A DNA stretch of 64,000 bases from an uncultured Methylococcaceae bacterium. Lineage in GTDB: Bacteria; Pseudomonadota; Gammaproteobacteria; Methylococcales; Methylomonadaceae. The notes under the pieces are model-generated. The model saw only the letters and a list, made by a program, of their open reading frames with translations, did no database searches and was not told where the DNA came from. Position 1 is the first letter of the stretch, and each line of letters begins with the position of its first letter. This document shows positions 29,164 to 39,308 of the stretch, piece after piece. The DNA lies in the NCBI GenBank assembly GCA_903859415.1, contig CAIOMN010000058.1:62001-126000 (forward strand). Reading direction: 5' to 3'. The translations under genes were made by a program, and so were the position numbers.

Positions 29164-29610
29164 CTATAAATACTGTTTCAGGATGGCTTGTTTTTTACTG
29201 GCTGCTGCGTCAATGATATGTTGGGCGTTGGCTATGATGGTTTCTATTTGTTCTATTTCTGAGACTATCGACAATTGAATATCAATAGGTGGAACAGCAA
29301 TTTTAATACTATCGAAAGTTTTTGTAGTAATTGAACCAAATGTACTGCCATAGGCATTATCTTTAAATTGAGCGACTTCACGTTTTAAAACATAGTACAA
29401 GTAGCCATTGTCTACTTCTGCCAATCCGCGTAATCCATAACATGACTGATTGAAAGTCATTGGAATAGCTAATTGTGCAACTACGCCCACGGTTCCACGA
29501 GCTGAAATAATTAAATCATCTACTTGCAAATACTTGGTGCTACTATTATTCAAACCTAATTCAGAAATTGTTTTTGTCTGGTATGACTTTATAAGAACTC
29601 CATAATACAT
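29164..29610 (-). pseudogene. Truncated type I restriction specificity subunit (HsdS) fragment
   Basis: KYLQVDDLIISARGTVG...SITTKTFDSIKIAVPPIDIQLSIVSEIEQIETIIANAQHIIDAAASKKQAILKQYL: one C-terminal TRD and helix only. Confidence 0.8.
29165..29186. repeat. Right copy of 22-bp direct repeat (3' end of hsdS fragment, encodes AILKQYL*)
   Basis: TATAAATACTGTTTCAGGATGG. Confidence 0.9.
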
Positions 29611-29673
29611 TGTTTTATAGGCGTTATTAAATCTTTTATTATCAGTCAGTTATTGCTTGAGCTAATTTAATCT

Positions 29674-29696
29674 ACTCAACTCAACTCAACTCAACT
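29674..29696. repeat. Pentanucleotide microsatellite (ACTCA)n, ~4.5 copies
   Basis: ACTCAACTCAACTCAACTCAACT. Confidence 0.9.
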
Positions 29697-30178
29697 TAAC
29701 CACCACTCCTAAACCCAGTCTTCTTAAGAATCTCAGTGCTATACAGCACCTCATGTCCTTGATTATATGCCCCTAACAACTCACTCATCACCTTAATTTG
29801 TTGATCAACGGCTGCTTGGCTTTTGCCATGTACCATGGCAAATAGATTATAAGGCCATTCGGGTAAATGTCGGGGGCGGTGATAACAATGGCTAACAAAA
29901 TCCAGTTGTCCAACCTTCTCACCCAGTTCATCAATCACCTCATCAGGGATATTCCACACAGTCATCCCATTAAAACGATAACCGAGTTTATAATGATTGG
30001 GTACGACACCGATGCGGCGAATAACGCCTTGTTCTTGCATATTGATCATACGGCTCATTACGTCTTCCGCACTGAGTCCCAATTGTTCTGCAATAGTCTG
30101 ATAAGGGCGCGGTGTTAAAGGCAAGCCCGATTGCGTAGCACGCATAATCGCTAAATCAGTTTCATCCAGGCTAAACAT
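29696..30178 (-). CDS. nirH: Siroheme decarboxylase / Lrp-AsnC-like heme d1 biosynthesis protein (NirH-like)
   Basis: GLPLTPRPYQTIAEQLGLSAEDV...HYKLGYRFNGMTVWNIPDE; fourth of four paralogous AsnC-like ORFs downstream of nirF. Confidence 0.8.
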   Translation of the reverse strand: MFSLDETDLAIMRATQSGLPLTPRPYQTIAEQLGLSAEDVMSRMINMQEQGVIRRIGVVPNHYKLGYRFNGMTVWNIPDEVIDELGEKVGQLDFVSHCYHRPRHLPEWPYNLFAMVHGKSQAAVDQQIKVMSELLGAYNQGHEVLYSTEILKKTGFRSGG

Positions 30179-30621
30179 TAAGCCTCCAATTTTAAGCCGA
30201 CAAAATATTCATTCAGCTTGGGCATGTTATAAACCCTTAAACCGGTTTGCTGTTCAATTACGGTAATCGTATTCTGTTGTTGTGCTAGGGATTCAGTCGC
30301 CAGCACAAACCACATATTTAATTCATGGCTGCGGGCATAGTTATGGGCGACTTCAGGAAAGGCATTAATTATTGCGGTCACTTCAGCAAAGCGTTCGGGG
30401 GGCACTTTAACGGCGGCTAAAGTCAACGCACCGCCCATGCGTTCAGCATGATACAAAGGCCCAAAGCGCGTCAGGGTGCCATTCGCTAATAACGCTTGCA
30501 GGCGCTCAATTAAGTTCGCTTCAGTTAAGCCTAAGCGTTCCGCAACCACTTGATAAGGCGCTTCGCAAATAGGGAAATCACTTTGTAATTGATTAATAAT
30601 TAAACGATCAATAGCATCCAT
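30178..30621 (-). CDS. nirG: Siroheme decarboxylase subunit (NirG-like)
   Basis: AsnC-like; DFPICEAPYQVVAERLGLTEANLIERLQALL...HNYARSHELNMWFVLATES. Confidence 0.8.
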   Translation of the reverse strand: MDAIDRLIINQLQSDFPICEAPYQVVAERLGLTEANLIERLQALLANGTLTRFGPLYHAERMGGALTLAAVKVPPERFAEVTAIINAFPEVAHNYARSHELNMWFVLATESLAQQQNTITVIEQQTGLRVYNMPKLNEYFVGLKLEA

Positions 30622-31114
30622 GAGCTAAAATCGGCTTATCAATCGGTTGATACAGTGCGCCACGTTGCTTAAAACAGCGCAGACTAAATAACACCGTAGA
30701 CTCTAAATGCTCAATCCCGCAATCCGCATTCAGTTGTTCTAACTGGGCTAACACCGTCTGCCGATCTTTACCGTGAATCATGCAATACAGGTTATAAGGC
30801 CATTCCGGTTGTTTAGGGCGTTGATAACAGAGCGTCACAAAACTAAATTGGCTAATGCGTTGCCCCAAGGCTTTAATTAACTGCTCCGGCACATTCCAGA
30901 CAATCATGGCATTGGCGCGATACCCTAAACGATGATGTTTAACAATCACCCCTAAGCGTTTAATCAGGCCTTGTTGCTTTAAACGGTTAAGGCGTTCAAG
31001 CACTTCCTGTTCGGACATATTGAGTTCAGTACCTACGGCTTCATAAGGTCTAGGGCAGAGGGGTAAACCTAATTGCACATGCGCCAGTAATTCATAATCA
31101 CGGGCATCAAACAT
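30608..31114 (-). CDS. nirL: Siroheme decarboxylase subunit (NirL-like)
   Basis: GLPLCPRPYEAVGTELNMSEQEVLERL...HHRLGYRANAMIVWNVPEQ. Confidence 0.8.
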   Translation of the reverse strand: MFDARDYELLAHVQLGLPLCPRPYEAVGTELNMSEQEVLERLNRLKQQGLIKRLGVIVKHHRLGYRANAMIVWNVPEQLIKALGQRISQFSFVTLCYQRPKQPEWPYNLYCMIHGKDRQTVLAQLEQLNADCGIEHLESTVLFSLRCFKQRGALYQPIDKPILAHGCY

Positions 31115-31625
31115 GCGGTAGATCCAAATTAAACCCTAAGTCTATAAAAAACTCATCGACCAAAGGCAATGATAAGGTTTGATAACCGGTTTCTTCATCA
31201 ATACTATCCAGTACCTGTTGTAAATGCACGGCATCGGACGCAATCAGCACAAACCACAGATTAAAGCGATGCTCGCGCTCATAATTATGATTCACTTCGG
31301 GACGGGCACTAATTTGATCAGCGACACGTTGCAACTGTTCAGGCGGAATCGCCATCGCCACTAAAGTACTCACACCCAATTGATTGGGGGGGATAATCGG
31401 CCCGACCCGGCTGATATAATCATGCTCACTTAAGTCACTGAGTGCCGATAACACCGCCTCTTCACTGACTCCTAAATGTTCAGCAATCTCTAAATAGGGG
31501 CGGGGTGATAACGGGAAATCTCGTTGAAAGTCATTCAGCAGACGGGTGTGTAACGGGGTTATCTGTAGCGCGTTGCTTAAGGGTTGTTCATAAGTCAACG
31601 GGTGCGAAGGTAACGGGTTTAACAT
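31107..31625 (-). CDS. nirD: Siroheme decarboxylase subunit (NirD-like)
   Basis: DFPLSPRPYLEIAEHLGVSEEAVLSAL...HNYEREHRFNLWFVLIAS. Confidence 0.8.
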   Translation of the reverse strand: MLNPLPSHPLTYEQPLSNALQITPLHTRLLNDFQRDFPLSPRPYLEIAEHLGVSEEAVLSALSDLSEHDYISRVGPIIPPNQLGVSTLVAMAIPPEQLQRVADQISARPEVNHNYEREHRFNLWFVLIASDAVHLQQVLDSIDEETGYQTLSLPLVDEFFIDLGFNLDLPHV

Positions 31626-31628
31626 CCC

Positions 31629-32801
31629 TTAGAAACCTATTTTATTCGCTCGCGAAGTAAAGAACACGCCATTCGGTTTTTGTGCAGGCAAGTGCGCAAT
31701 TTCTTTTAAGGTATGGGTGTCGTATACCAAGACTTGATCATCATCTCTTACCGCGACCCAAACATTTTCACCGCGTGGGGTAAATTCCATGTGTAAGACG
31801 GCATGGCCGGGGGTTAAGGTCGATTGCAAGTTTAGAGTCTTAACATCAATCACTTGCAGTTTGTTATTCTCTGGAGTGGCGAAGTTAACCCAGACTTGAC
31901 GACCATCCGGTCTGGCCATCACAAATACTGGTTGTCCCGCTACAGGAATGGCTTTAACCAGTTTCCAGCTTTGTTTATCAATGACTAAGACTTCATTTTT
32001 ACCAATCGCAGGCACAAAGATGTAATCATCTGCCACCGCCCAACCTTCAAGGTGAGGCATTTTGTAAACGGGTAATTGCTCATCGGGTTTAACGTAATCA
32101 GGAAGAATACGTTTAATGCCTTTTTCAGGTTCCCATAAGTCTAATAAGCTCAGGCCACTTTCACCAAATAGACCGGCAATGTAAAACCGGCCATCTGAAG
32201 TAATTAAGCCATCATAAGGGAACTTGCCAACATTCTTAAACTTTTCAATCTTGGGCTTTTTAGGGGTCGACATATCGACCGTCCAAATTTCACCGGCATC
32301 AAATAAACTAAACACAAAGCGTTGATCCGGTGCATCGACTAAACCGACTACTTTTGATAGCTTACCATCAGCATATTCAGCCGGAATATCCGCAACCAGT
32401 TCTAAAGTGTCTGCAGAGAATATTTTTACACCACCAGGAGTGTAGTTGGATACAGCAATTAAAGTACCATCTTGCGAGATAGCGCCACCGATACTATTAC
32501 CCGCTTGCACGATGCGTTTATCGAGTTTGTCTTGCAATAAATCGATTTTACTTAAGCCTCCATCGCGGCCAAAGATATAGGCAAAACGTTGATCACGTGA
32601 GAACACGACGGAAGCATGGGACAAATCACCGAGTTTATCAATTCTGGCCAGTTGTTTATGTTCAGTGGTATCAATGATCAGGGCAGAGCCGGCTTCTCGC
32701 TCAATGATAAGGCCTAAATCACCGGTAGCACGCAGTTCAGCCTGCACATTAAAGGCCATTAACAGCCCTATCAATAGAGGCAGTGGTTTTTTTATACTCA
32801 T
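31629..32801 (-). CDS. nirF: Heme d1 biosynthesis protein NirF
   Basis: Secreted beta-propeller related to the d1 domain, ends LPAQKPNGVFFTSRANKIGF; adjacent to nirD-L-G-H. Confidence 0.88.
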   Translation of the reverse strand: MSIKKPLPLLIGLLMAFNVQAELRATGDLGLIIEREAGSALIIDTTEHKQLARIDKLGDLSHASVVFSRDQRFAYIFGRDGGLSKIDLLQDKLDKRIVQAGNSIGGAISQDGTLIAVSNYTPGGVKIFSADTLELVADIPAEYADGKLSKVVGLVDAPDQRFVFSLFDAGEIWTVDMSTPKKPKIEKFKNVGKFPYDGLITSDGRFYIAGLFGESGLSLLDLWEPEKGIKRILPDYVKPDEQLPVYKMPHLEGWAVADDYIFVPAIGKNEVLVIDKQSWKLVKAIPVAGQPVFVMARPDGRQVWVNFATPENNKLQVIDVKTLNLQSTLTPGHAVLHMEFTPRGENVWVAVRDDDQVLVYDTHTLKEIAHLPAQKPNGVFFTSRANKIGF

Positions 32802-32822
32802 GATTCGTTTAGCGTAAAGAGT

Positions 32823-33128
32823 TTATTGGGGGACTTTGCGTAATTGCCGGACTAACCAGAGTGCATCATCCGCATTCATAAAAGCTTTCCAAGGCGGCAT
32901 GGCGGTGCCTTTTCGGCCTTGTAAAATGGTATTAATTAAAAACTCGTCGGGTTTGCCTTGTAGGTTGTCGGGCAATAAAGCCGGGCCCATACCGCCTTTT
33001 AAAGTTAAACCATGACAGGCGCCGCAGTCATTTTTAAGTAAATGCCGCAGTTCATCCTGCCGAACCGAGGTAGGTTCGGCGGCTAAGCAATTAAGACTGA
33101 CGCACAGGAGTAGCAGAATTTTTTTCAT
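32823..33128 (-). CDS. nirC: Monoheme cytochrome c (NirC/c55X-like)
   Basis: Signal peptide plus CGACH motif and MPPW. Confidence 0.8.
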   Translation of the reverse strand: MKKILLLLCVSLNCLAAEPTSVRQDELRHLLKNDCGACHGLTLKGGMGPALLPDNLQGKPDEFLINTILQGRKGTAMPPWKAFMNADDALWLVRQLRKVPQ

Positions 33129-33152
33129 AGTGATAAGGTTTAGTGTAAGCCG

Positions 33153-33467
33153 TTATTTTATTTTTAGGTTCGCATAATAGGCAGCAATATTACTAATATC
33201 ATTGTCGGTTAACGAGCCTGCCAGTGCATTCATCACGTCATTTTTACGGGTTTTATCCCGATACTGACCTAAGGCGGATTTAAGGTAGTTGACATCACGG
33301 CCTGCTAAAGACGGAAAAGGCGCATCCGCAGATGGTTTAATTATGCCGTGACAATGTGAACACACCGCCATGGCTTTTTCTTGGCCTGCATAAATCACAG
33401 CGGCATTAACAGGATTAAAACTCAGTAAGCCTAATGTTAAAGCACTCAGAAGGACTAAGCGTTTCAT
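33153..33467 (-). CDS. Class I c-type cytochrome (c553-like)
   Basis: Signal peptide plus CSHCH motif, FPSLAGRDVNYL. Confidence 0.85.
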   Translation of the reverse strand: MKRLVLLSALTLGLLSFNPVNAAVIYAGQEKAMAVCSHCHGIIKPSADAPFPSLAGRDVNYLKSALGQYRDKTRKNDVMNALAGSLTDNDISNIAAYYANLKIK

Positions 33468-35059
33468 TATTTCACCCCTTTATCGCCATTACGTTGGGCT
33501 AATTCATCGGGTGATAAGCCACGAGTCATATAACGCACTCGACCATGCGAGAAGATACCCGCTGGGCTTTCCATACCGATTGAAGCGACTTTTTCTAACG
33601 AGTGAGAATCATACACCACCACTTCATCACCATTGTAGCCTGCGCTGATGTATAGAAACTTACCATCTGCACTGTATTCAGGGAAGTACGCATGACCACC
33701 GACATCTAACGTTTTAACAACTTCCAGGCTTTTCTTATCGATTAACTGGACAGTGCGGGCGCGTCTATCTTTTGAGATAATATCAACCGCGACATAGGGC
33801 GCATTAGCGTGGGCAGCGGGTGATTCAGTGCCACCGGAAACGGGCACTTGTTTAACCACTTCCATTTTATCTAAATCCCAAACACTGACCACCATTTTGT
33901 CACAATCACCAAAGTTAGTGCCAAAGCCCAAGGTACGACCCTCGACTTCAACCACAGAACCACCACCTACGTGGGGCACACAACCGGCTTCTAGTTTTTT
34001 AATGATTTTACGGTCTTTTAAATCAATGGCCGTTACGATGCTATCATCATAAGAGGCGACCATTAATTTACTGCCGCCATGTGATAAGAAAGCATCATGC
34101 AAATGGCGACCGACATTTTCAATGCGAGTGACTGGAAAGCCTTCTTTTAAATCGACGACCCAGACTTGACCGGCATTTTCTAAAGCAATGGCAAAGATGT
34201 CTGCAAACGGGGTGCCAATGATCATCCCAGAGTCAGACGAGACTTGTTTGCCGTCAGGATCAATGCCTTCTAGTTCAAACGTTTTTAACGGTTCTAAGGT
34301 GTTGGCATCTAAGATGACGGCATTATGGGGTACATAAGAACCCGCCATGATGTATTTACCATCACGAGAGACACCTAAACTGGGGCCATTAAAGCCTGTC
34401 TTAACACTGCGCACAATTTGCATTGAATACAGGTCAATTTTGAAGAGTTCTGCTGAGTCATTCTTCACATAAGCCCAACGTGGATTAGCAGGGTCATAAT
34501 CAATGATATGCGCAGCGGTACCGGTAGGAATTTCACCAATGACTTTATGGGTGACGCTATTAATAAACACCGCTTTAGAGCCTTCACCACGACCGTATTT
34601 ACCCCGGGCAGCGACACCGATAATATTATTGATGTCGTCAATTTGATAAGTGGGTTTTGCGGGTAGGGTGCTTTCGTCTTTAACGTAAACCTTGATGGAC
34701 GCTTTAATGTCATCAATGCTCCAAGCGGGGTTAGGTTGCTTGGGTGTGGCTTTTAGATAGCTGATTAAGCCACGAATATCATCATCTGCTAAGCGACCAT
34801 AAAACGGAGGCATCAATGTGTCAAAGCTGCCAGCCATGATCAATGTGCGTAAAGAAGTCGTGCTTCGGCCTTTTAATGTGTCGGCATTTAAACCAGGTGC
34901 TATAAAGCCACCCAGATCGGAACCATGACAACTGGCACAGTTTTCTTCATACAATTGATGTATTTTGTTGTTGTCTGCTGCGGGTGCATTGAGCGGAAGT
35001 AATAGGGAGGCTAAGCTTGTTATGACTGAGGGTAAGAGAAGTTTTTTTATTGTTTTCAT
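33467..35059 (-). CDS. Cytochrome cd1-family protein (nitrite reductase NirS or NirN-like)
   Basis: Signal peptide, CASCHGSDLGG c-heme site, d1-type beta-propeller (GTAAHIIDYDPANPRWAYVKNDSAELFKIDL; VGRHLHDAFLSHGGSKLMVASYDDS; CVPHVGGG); C-terminus SPAGIFSHGR; start MKTIKK at 35059. Confidence 0.8.
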   Translation of the reverse strand: MKTIKKLLLPSVITSLASLLLPLNAPAADNNKIHQLYEENCASCHGSDLGGFIAPGLNADTLKGRSTTSLRTLIMAGSFDTLMPPFYGRLADDDIRGLISYLKATPKQPNPAWSIDDIKASIKVYVKDESTLPAKPTYQIDDINNIIGVAARGKYGRGEGSKAVFINSVTHKVIGEIPTGTAAHIIDYDPANPRWAYVKNDSAELFKIDLYSMQIVRSVKTGFNGPSLGVSRDGKYIMAGSYVPHNAVILDANTLEPLKTFELEGIDPDGKQVSSDSGMIIGTPFADIFAIALENAGQVWVVDLKEGFPVTRIENVGRHLHDAFLSHGGSKLMVASYDDSIVTAIDLKDRKIIKKLEAGCVPHVGGGSVVEVEGRTLGFGTNFGDCDKMVVSVWDLDKMEVVKQVPVSGGTESPAAHANAPYVAVDIISKDRRARTVQLIDKKSLEVVKTLDVGGHAYFPEYSADGKFLYISAGYNGDEVVVYDSHSLEKVASIGMESPAGIFSHGRVRYMTRGLSPDELAQRNGDKGVK

Positions 35060-35269
35060 TATTAGTAACTCCAAGTAGTATTGAATCAATATTATATTGA
35101 ATTGATAAAAAGCTCAAGTTAGATTTAGAGATTGTACAAAGCTACTTAATTGATAGCCAAGCGGACAGGTGCACAGGATTAGACTCGTACACCTGAAAGA
35201 AGTTAGATAGTATAGTTTGAGCGTGTTTTCTCATTTTAGGAATGACTTGGGTCACCTGAAAACAGACTA

Positions 35270-36577
35270 TTAAATTGTTTTGCCGTGATCTTCAGGGACA
35301 TCACGTTTGGTATGGCCCGTATAAAGCTGTCTGGGACGGCCAATTTTTTGATGAGGGTCTGCTATCATTTCATCCCAATGTGCAATCCAGCCAACCGTTC
35401 TGCCCATTGCAAATAACGCGGTAAACATATTGGTAGGTATGCCAAGTGCATGAAAAACAATACCAGAATAGAAATCTACATTTGGATAAAGTTTTTTCTC
35501 GATGAAGTAATCATCTTCAAGCGCAATTCGTTCTAGTTCAAGCGCTAATTTAAATATTGGATCATCGTGCAAACCTAATTCTGTTAGAACTTCATGGCAG
35601 GTTGCACGCATTAGCTTAGCTCTCGGATCATGGTTTTTATAAACGCGGTGCCCAAACCCCATCAGCCTAAAGGAATCATTTTTATCCTTGGCTTTAGCTA
35701 TATAGGTTGGTATACGGGAAACATCACCTATTTCCATTAACATATTCAGAACGGCTTCGTTAGCACCGCCATGAGCTGCACCCCAAAGACAAGCTATACC
35801 TGAAGTAATACAAGCATAAGGATTAGCGCCACTAGAACCTGCTAAACGAACAGTAGAGGTTGAAGCATTTTGTTCATGGTCGGCATGTAGAATTAAAATG
35901 CGGTCTAAGGCTCGGACTAAAATAGGGTTGGGAACAAAATCATCACAAGGTGTCGCCAGCAGCATCCGCATAAAATTTTCCACATAATTAAGTTTGTTTT
36001 GTGGATACATGAATGGTAAGCCGGTACTGTATTTATGGCACATCGCTGCAATGGTGGGCACTTTTGCAAGTAAGCGAATGGCACTGATATCACGGTCTTT
36101 TTTGGATCTTATATCGAGAGCATCATGATAAAAAGCAGATAAGGCACCAACAACACCCACCATAATGGCCATAGGATGAGCGTCTCGACGGAAGCCTTTA
36201 AAGAAATTAGTTAGTTGATCATGTACCATGGTGTGCATGGTAATTGTTCCCTGAAACTGTTGTAATTCAGCTGGTGTCGGTAGCTCACCGTTAAGCAATA
36301 AATAACAAACTTCAAGGAAGTTACATTTTTCTGCCAGCTGTTCAATTGGGTAGCCCCGATAAAGCAATATTCCAGCTTCGCCGTCTATAAAGGTAATACT
36401 TGAGCTGCAACTGGCTGTGGATGTAAAACCCGGGTCGTAGGTAAACATACCTGTTTGCTTATACAATGTTTCGACATCAATGACGTCAGGGCCGGTTGTT
36501 CCAGATAAAATAGGTAACTCGCATACAAGCTGAGTGTTCTCATTTAAGGTCAGGCTGCGTTGATTGGTCATGGTCAT
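35270..36577 (-). CDS. gltA: Citrate synthase
   Basis: [74 protein letters not shown]. Confidence 0.95.
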   Translation of the reverse strand: MTMTNQRSLTLNENTQLVCELPILSGTTGPDVIDVETLYKQTGMFTYDPGFTSTASCSSSITFIDGEAGILLYRGYPIEQLAEKCNFLEVCYLLLNGELPTPAELQQFQGTITMHTMVHDQLTNFFKGFRRDAHPMAIMVGVVGALSAFYHDALDIRSKKDRDISAIRLLAKVPTIAAMCHKYSTGLPFMYPQNKLNYVENFMRMLLATPCDDFVPNPILVRALDRILILHADHEQNASTSTVRLAGSSGANPYACITSGIACLWGAAHGGANEAVLNMLMEIGDVSRIPTYIAKAKDKNDSFRLMGFGHRVYKNHDPRAKLMRATCHEVLTELGLHDDPIFKLALELERIALEDDYFIEKKLYPNVDFYSGIVFHALGIPTNMFTALFAMGRTVGWIAHWDEMIADPHQKIGRPRQLYTGHTKRDVPEDHGKTI

Positions 36578-36633
36578 CTCTTAAGTTTAGGAGGAGTCAA
36601 TCTACAAATTGAGTAGGATATTTACTGAATATC

Positions 36634-36664
36634 GGCTTTAGCCACGATTATCATAACTAAAGCT
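36634..36664. repeat. Dispersed palindromic repeat copy (GGCTTTAGCCACGATTATCAT family)
   Basis: GGCTTTAGCCACGATTATCATAACTAAAGCT; matches the core of 63126-63174. Confidence 0.75.
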
Positions 36665-36717
36665 AATAACACTATAACAGTTTTTCTAAGCGATTTTATC
36701 CTAGGATATTTATTACA

Positions 36718-37368
36718 TTAGCCATTTGTTACGTTTGCAATGGCTTGTCTTGCCAATTCAGTGACTTGATCCCAATCTTTGGCTTTGACAGCATCAGCGG
36801 GAACCAGCCATGAACCACCTACACAAGCTACATTACTTAATTTTAAATAAGCATTGTAGTTATCGGGCGAAATTCCACCGGTAGGGCAAAAAGTAGCTGA
36901 TGGAATAGGTCCCGCTATTGATTTTAACATTGGAATACCACCAGCCGCTTCAGCAGGAAAAAACTTAAAGTGGTCAAGGCCATATTCCATGCCTAGCATG
37001 AGTTCTGACAAACTTGCGATACCTGGAATCAAGGCAATGGTGCCCGTTTTTGCTGCAGCCAATAAACTGGGTGTTAAGCCTGGGCTAATTGCAAAAACAG
37101 CTCCGGCTTCTTCAGCGGCTTTTAATTGTTCTGGAGTTGTAATGGTGCCGGCACCCACGATAGCATCTTTAACTTCTTGACTAATTAAACGAATCGCATC
37201 CAGTGCTATAGGGGTCCGCAAGGTGATTTCCAAGACTCTAATGCCGCCTGCAACCAAGGCTTTTGCTAAAGGAACCGCATCTTCAAGATTCTGAATGACC
37301 ATAACAGGCATAACAGGACCAGCGTTTAAAACGTCAGTGGGTTGAATTTTCCAGTTATTTGAACTCAT
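36718..37368 (-). CDS. eda: KDPG aldolase
   Basis: [54 protein letters not shown]. Confidence 0.95.
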   Translation of the reverse strand: MSSNNWKIQPTDVLNAGPVMPVMVIQNLEDAVPLAKALVAGGIRVLEITLRTPIALDAIRLISQEVKDAIVGAGTITTPEQLKAAEEAGAVFAISPGLTPSLLAAAKTGTIALIPGIASLSELMLGMEYGLDHFKFFPAEAAGGIPMLKSIAGPIPSATFCPTGGISPDNYNAYLKLSNVACVGGSWLVPADAVKAKDWDQVTELARQAIANVTNG

Positions 37369-37409
37369 GGTTTTACTCGCTAGTTTAAAAAGTAATTTGA
37401 TTATAATTG

Positions 37410-37435
37410 TAGGAGCGGCTAAGCCATCTCCTACA
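37410..37435. terminator. Short palindrome in the edd-eda gap
   Basis: GTAGGAGcGGCTaAGCCatCTCCTAC. Confidence 0.4.
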
Positions 37436-37448
37436 TGCCTGATTCTAT

Positions 37449-39269
37449 TTAATCAACTAAAAATAGGTTAGATGCCCCTGTTTCAGCAGACGAGGCTCCC
37501 AGTCTAAAACCACCAAACATTTCGCGGCCCATGCCGTAATGATGGTTTTTAGCAGAATTAGGAACTGGAATACGAGCATTAAATTCAGCTTCATCAACCA
37601 AGACATTAATATCACCGGTTTGAAGATTTAGTGAGATAATGTCGCCATTATGAACTTTTGCTAAAGGTCCACCTGACTCACATTCGGGGCATAAATGTAT
37701 GACTGACGGTACCTTACCAGAGGCTCCTGACATACGGCCATCGGTTACCAAAGCCACTTTAAAGCCTTTATCTTGCAGTACACCCAAAGGTGGAGTGAGT
37801 TTATGAAGTTCAGGCATGCCATTAGAGCGAGGACCTTGAAAACGAATCACAGCAACGAAGTCTTTTTCTAATTCACCCCGTTTAAAGGCGGCTAACATAT
37901 CTTCCTGGTCATCAAAAACGACCGCTGGTGCTTCAACGATTTGATGCTCAGCGGAAACGGCAGATAATTTAGAAATACCACGGCCTAAATTACCATGCAT
38001 AACATGCAAGCCTCCCCCTGTTGCAAAGGGCTTTTCAACAGTGCCTAACACCTCTGTGTCTAAAGACGTTTCAGGTACAGGCACCCAGGTTAGTTTTCCA
38101 TCAATTAACTTGGGCTCCTGGCAGTAATTCTTCATTCCTCTTTCATCCGCAACAGTTAAGATGTCTTCATGTAATAGACCATTTCTTAATAATTCAGCAA
38201 TTAAAACACCCATGCCACCTGCGGCTTGGAAATGATTAACATCAGCAGGGCCATTGGGATATATTTTTGTAATTAACGGAACTGCTTTAGATAATCGGTC
38301 AAAATCATCCCAATTAAGTACAATGCCAGACGCCCGTGCAATCGCAATTAAGTGCATAGTATGGTTGGTTGATCCACCGGTTGCCAATAACCCAATGACA
38401 GCATTAACAATCGCTTTTTCAGATACCATGTGAGCAATGGGACGGTAATCATCGCCCAAGGCAGTAAATTTTAAGACTTGTGTGGCTGCTGCTTTGGTTA
38501 ACTCATCACGTAACGGCGTATAGGGGTTAATGAATGAACTACCGGGCAAATGCAAGCCCATAATTTCCATCATCATTTGATTGCTGTTCGCGGTACCATA
38601 AAACGTACAAGTGCCTGGACTATGATACGAGGCTGATTCTGCTTCAAGTAATTCTTTACGACCGATTTTCCCAGTGGCATAGGCTTGGCGGGCGCGAGAT
38701 TTTTCTTTATTGGTCAAGCCACTAGGCATAGGTCCAGCGGGAACAAATAGGGCAGGTAAATGGCCAAAGCTAAGAGCGCCAATCAACAAGCCGGGTACGA
38801 TCTTGTCACAAACTCCGAGATAGAGCGCACCATCAAACATATTGTGGCTCATGCCTACAGCAGTGGTCATCGCAATTAAGTCACGGCTAAACAGGGACAA
38901 TTCCATGCCTGGTTGACCTTGAGTAATACCGTCACACATTGCAGGTACGCCACCCGCAACCTGAGCGACTCCACCGGCTTCTCTGATGGCTGACTTAATT
39001 AAGTCAGGTGCATATTTATACGGTTCATGCGCGGACAGCATGTCATTGTAAGAGGTAATGATCGCTATATTGGCTTTTTGATCGCCGGTTAAATCCGCTT
39101 TCTCGCTGGCACTACAAGCAGCAAAGCCATGTGCTAGGTTTCCACAGCCCATGCCTGAGCGAATGGGGCCTTTTTTAGCGATAGCATCAATATAATTTAA
39201 ATAAGCTGAACGAGTTTTATGGCTACGCTCAGTGATTTCTTGAGTGACTTGATCAATTACTGGATGCAT
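37449..39269 (-). CDS. edd: Phosphogluconate dehydratase
   Basis: [45 protein letters not shown]; adjacent to eda and zwf. Confidence 0.95.
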   Translation of the reverse strand: MHPVIDQVTQEITERSHKTRSAYLNYIDAIAKKGPIRSGMGCGNLAHGFAACSASEKADLTGDQKANIAIITSYNDMLSAHEPYKYAPDLIKSAIREAGGVAQVAGGVPAMCDGITQGQPGMELSLFSRDLIAMTTAVGMSHNMFDGALYLGVCDKIVPGLLIGALSFGHLPALFVPAGPMPSGLTNKEKSRARQAYATGKIGRKELLEAESASYHSPGTCTFYGTANSNQMMMEIMGLHLPGSSFINPYTPLRDELTKAAATQVLKFTALGDDYRPIAHMVSEKAIVNAVIGLLATGGSTNHTMHLIAIARASGIVLNWDDFDRLSKAVPLITKIYPNGPADVNHFQAAGGMGVLIAELLRNGLLHEDILTVADERGMKNYCQEPKLIDGKLTWVPVPETSLDTEVLGTVEKPFATGGGLHVMHGNLGRGISKLSAVSAEHQIVEAPAVVFDDQEDMLAAFKRGELEKDFVAVIRFQGPRSNGMPELHKLTPPLGVLQDKGFKVALVTDGRMSGASGKVPSVIHLCPECESGGPLAKVHNGDIISLNLQTGDINVLVDEAEFNARIPVPNSAKNHHYGMGREMFGGFRLGASSAETGASNLFLVD

Positions 39270-39308
39270 GATTATTTCCTTGGTTTAAGGTTATACGCGG
39301 AGGATTAA

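Noticed and set aside
29674-29696. ACTCA repeat as a CRISPR-like array
   Set aside because: Unit is only 5 nt with no spacers. No CRISPR-type repeat-spacer pattern was seen anywhere in the window.
35060-35269. FNR/DNR box (TTGAT-N4-ATCAA) upstream of the cd1 gene
   Set aside because: Nearest candidates (TTGAGCTTTTTATCAA, ATTGAATCAAT) have wrong spacing or half-sites.
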